Shown piece after piece: positions 32,046 to 32,276 of a stretch of DNA of 32,276 nt. The first letter of the stretch is position 1. Every line of letters starts with the position of its first letter. The DNA is from Bacteroidales bacterium (GTDB lineage Bacteria; Bacteroidota; Bacteroidia; Bacteroidales; PUMT01): NCBI GenBank assembly GCA_007125955.1, contig SLCF01000154.1, positions 1 to 32,276 on the forward strand. Reading direction: 5' to 3'. A model generated the notes under the pieces. That model ran no database searches. It was not told where the DNA came from and was given only the letters and a program-made list of their open reading frames with translations. Made by a program: the position numbers and the translations under genes.

Positions 32046-32074
32046 AACCCCCGCCCTTTTTTAGGACGGGGGTT
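32046..32074 (-). terminator. GC-rich hairpin downstream of the right-edge gene
   Basis: On the minus strand AACCCCCGTCC pairs with GGGCGGGGGTT over 11 positions with one G-U; on the plus strand the same position is a C-A mismatch, so it favours minus-strand RNA. It lies ~68 bases past the stop of the right-edge gene and 15 bases before the DUF4369-like start. There is no long U run after it, so termination efficiency is uncertain. Confidence 0.55.
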
Positions 32075-32141
32075 AAAAACTGTCAATGTAACTTATTCAG
32101 CTCTTTAAGCATTAATCAGCTAAAAGAGTGAATAATTGAGC

Positions 32142-32276
32142 TTACTCATCATCCGGAGCAAACACTGCTGTAATTGTAACATCTGTATCAGGCACTGTCA
32201 AAGTTGTGGTTGCCGAACCCGCGTCTGCTACATTTGCAATGTCACCCGTCCACTCAACAAAAGAATAGCCTTCTGC
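32142..32276 (-). CDS. C-terminal end of a secreted protein with an InlB-type repeat (5' partial)
   Basis: Only the last 44 codons and the TAA stop are in the window; the frame is open to the right edge. The visible peptide reads AEGYSFVEWTGDIA, then TTTLTVPDTDVTITAVFAPDDE. The GYxFxxWxGD...xxTLTVxxxDVTITAxFA pattern is the end of a divergent InlB B-repeat (Flg_new-like) domain, common in large surface or secreted proteins of Bacteroidota. No sorting domain follows, because the protein ends right after the repeat. Nothing can be said of the rest of the gene. Confidence 0.75.
   Translation of the reverse strand, partial: AEGYSFVEWTGDIANVADAGSATTTLTVPDTDVTITAVFAPDDE

Noticed and set aside
1-32276. 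tRNA, rRNA, insertion sequence, prophage or attachment sites
   Set aside because: No T-loop/anticodon pattern in gaps, no transposase or integrase motifs, no terminal inverted repeats were found by eye.

Overview
The window looks like a chromosomal segment of a Bacteroidota bacterium, probably in or near the Bacteroidales/Marinilabiliales. Four things point there. The first gene ends in a type IX secretion (T9SS) sorting domain. DUF2723, FISUMP and DUF4369 families, all common in this phylum, are present. Several genes are preceded by the Bacteroidota -7 promoter box TAnnTTTG. Ribosome binding sites are mostly weak or absent, and ATG, GTG and TTG starts are all used. No insertion sequence, phage, tRNA, rRNA or CRISPR array is visible. 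No gene-free stretch exceeds 300 bases.

Layout. 1-1958: 3' part of a secreted T9SS cargo protein. 1985-4572: a compact locus with its own -7 box, encoding a 65-residue signal-peptide-bearing microprotein, a protein joining a PqqD-like (RiPP-recognition) domain to an HPr-kinase-like ATPase, and a family-5 nucleotidyltransferase. The last gene runs into a nine-copy 21-bp tandem repeat that supplies its stop codon. This is the best candidate for an undescribed system. 4718-8406 (minus): a polysaccharide deacetylase and a large DUF2723 membrane protein, probably co-transcribed. 8610-10337: a predicted outer-membrane barrel protein and a 3-methyladenine DNA glycosylase.

10429-21165 is mainly translation and replication: rplM-rpsI-rpsB-tsf with a possible structured leader before rpsB, a terminator, then pyrH-frr. 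A 12-bp perfect hairpin separates frr from the convergent trxA. dnaE (minus) follows, then rpsP-rimM, and a threonylcarbamoyl-AMP synthase facing rimM. S2 and S16 both carry long Lys/Glu/Ala-rich C-terminal tails.

21216-31155: dapD (lysine/peptidoglycan precursor synthesis), a serine racemase/threonine dehydratase-type PLP enzyme, a membrane-anchored endonuclease/exonuclease/phosphatase protein whose start region is duplicated, two tandem rhomboid proteases, mutL with a small membrane protein upstream, a FISUMP-domain protein, and a ComM/YifB AAA+ ATPase. The right edge holds a DUF4369-like protein with no thioredoxin domain, a hairpin, and the 3' end of a minus-strand gene for a secreted protein with an InlB-type repeat.

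Most of the window is ordinary core genome. The unusual signals are the peptide/kinase/nucleotidyltransferase locus and its repeat, the loss of otherwise conserved residues in DUF2723 and MutL, possible RNA structures before rpsB and between dnaE and rpsP, and the ribosomal-protein tails. All family assignments were made by eye from motifs, without database searches.
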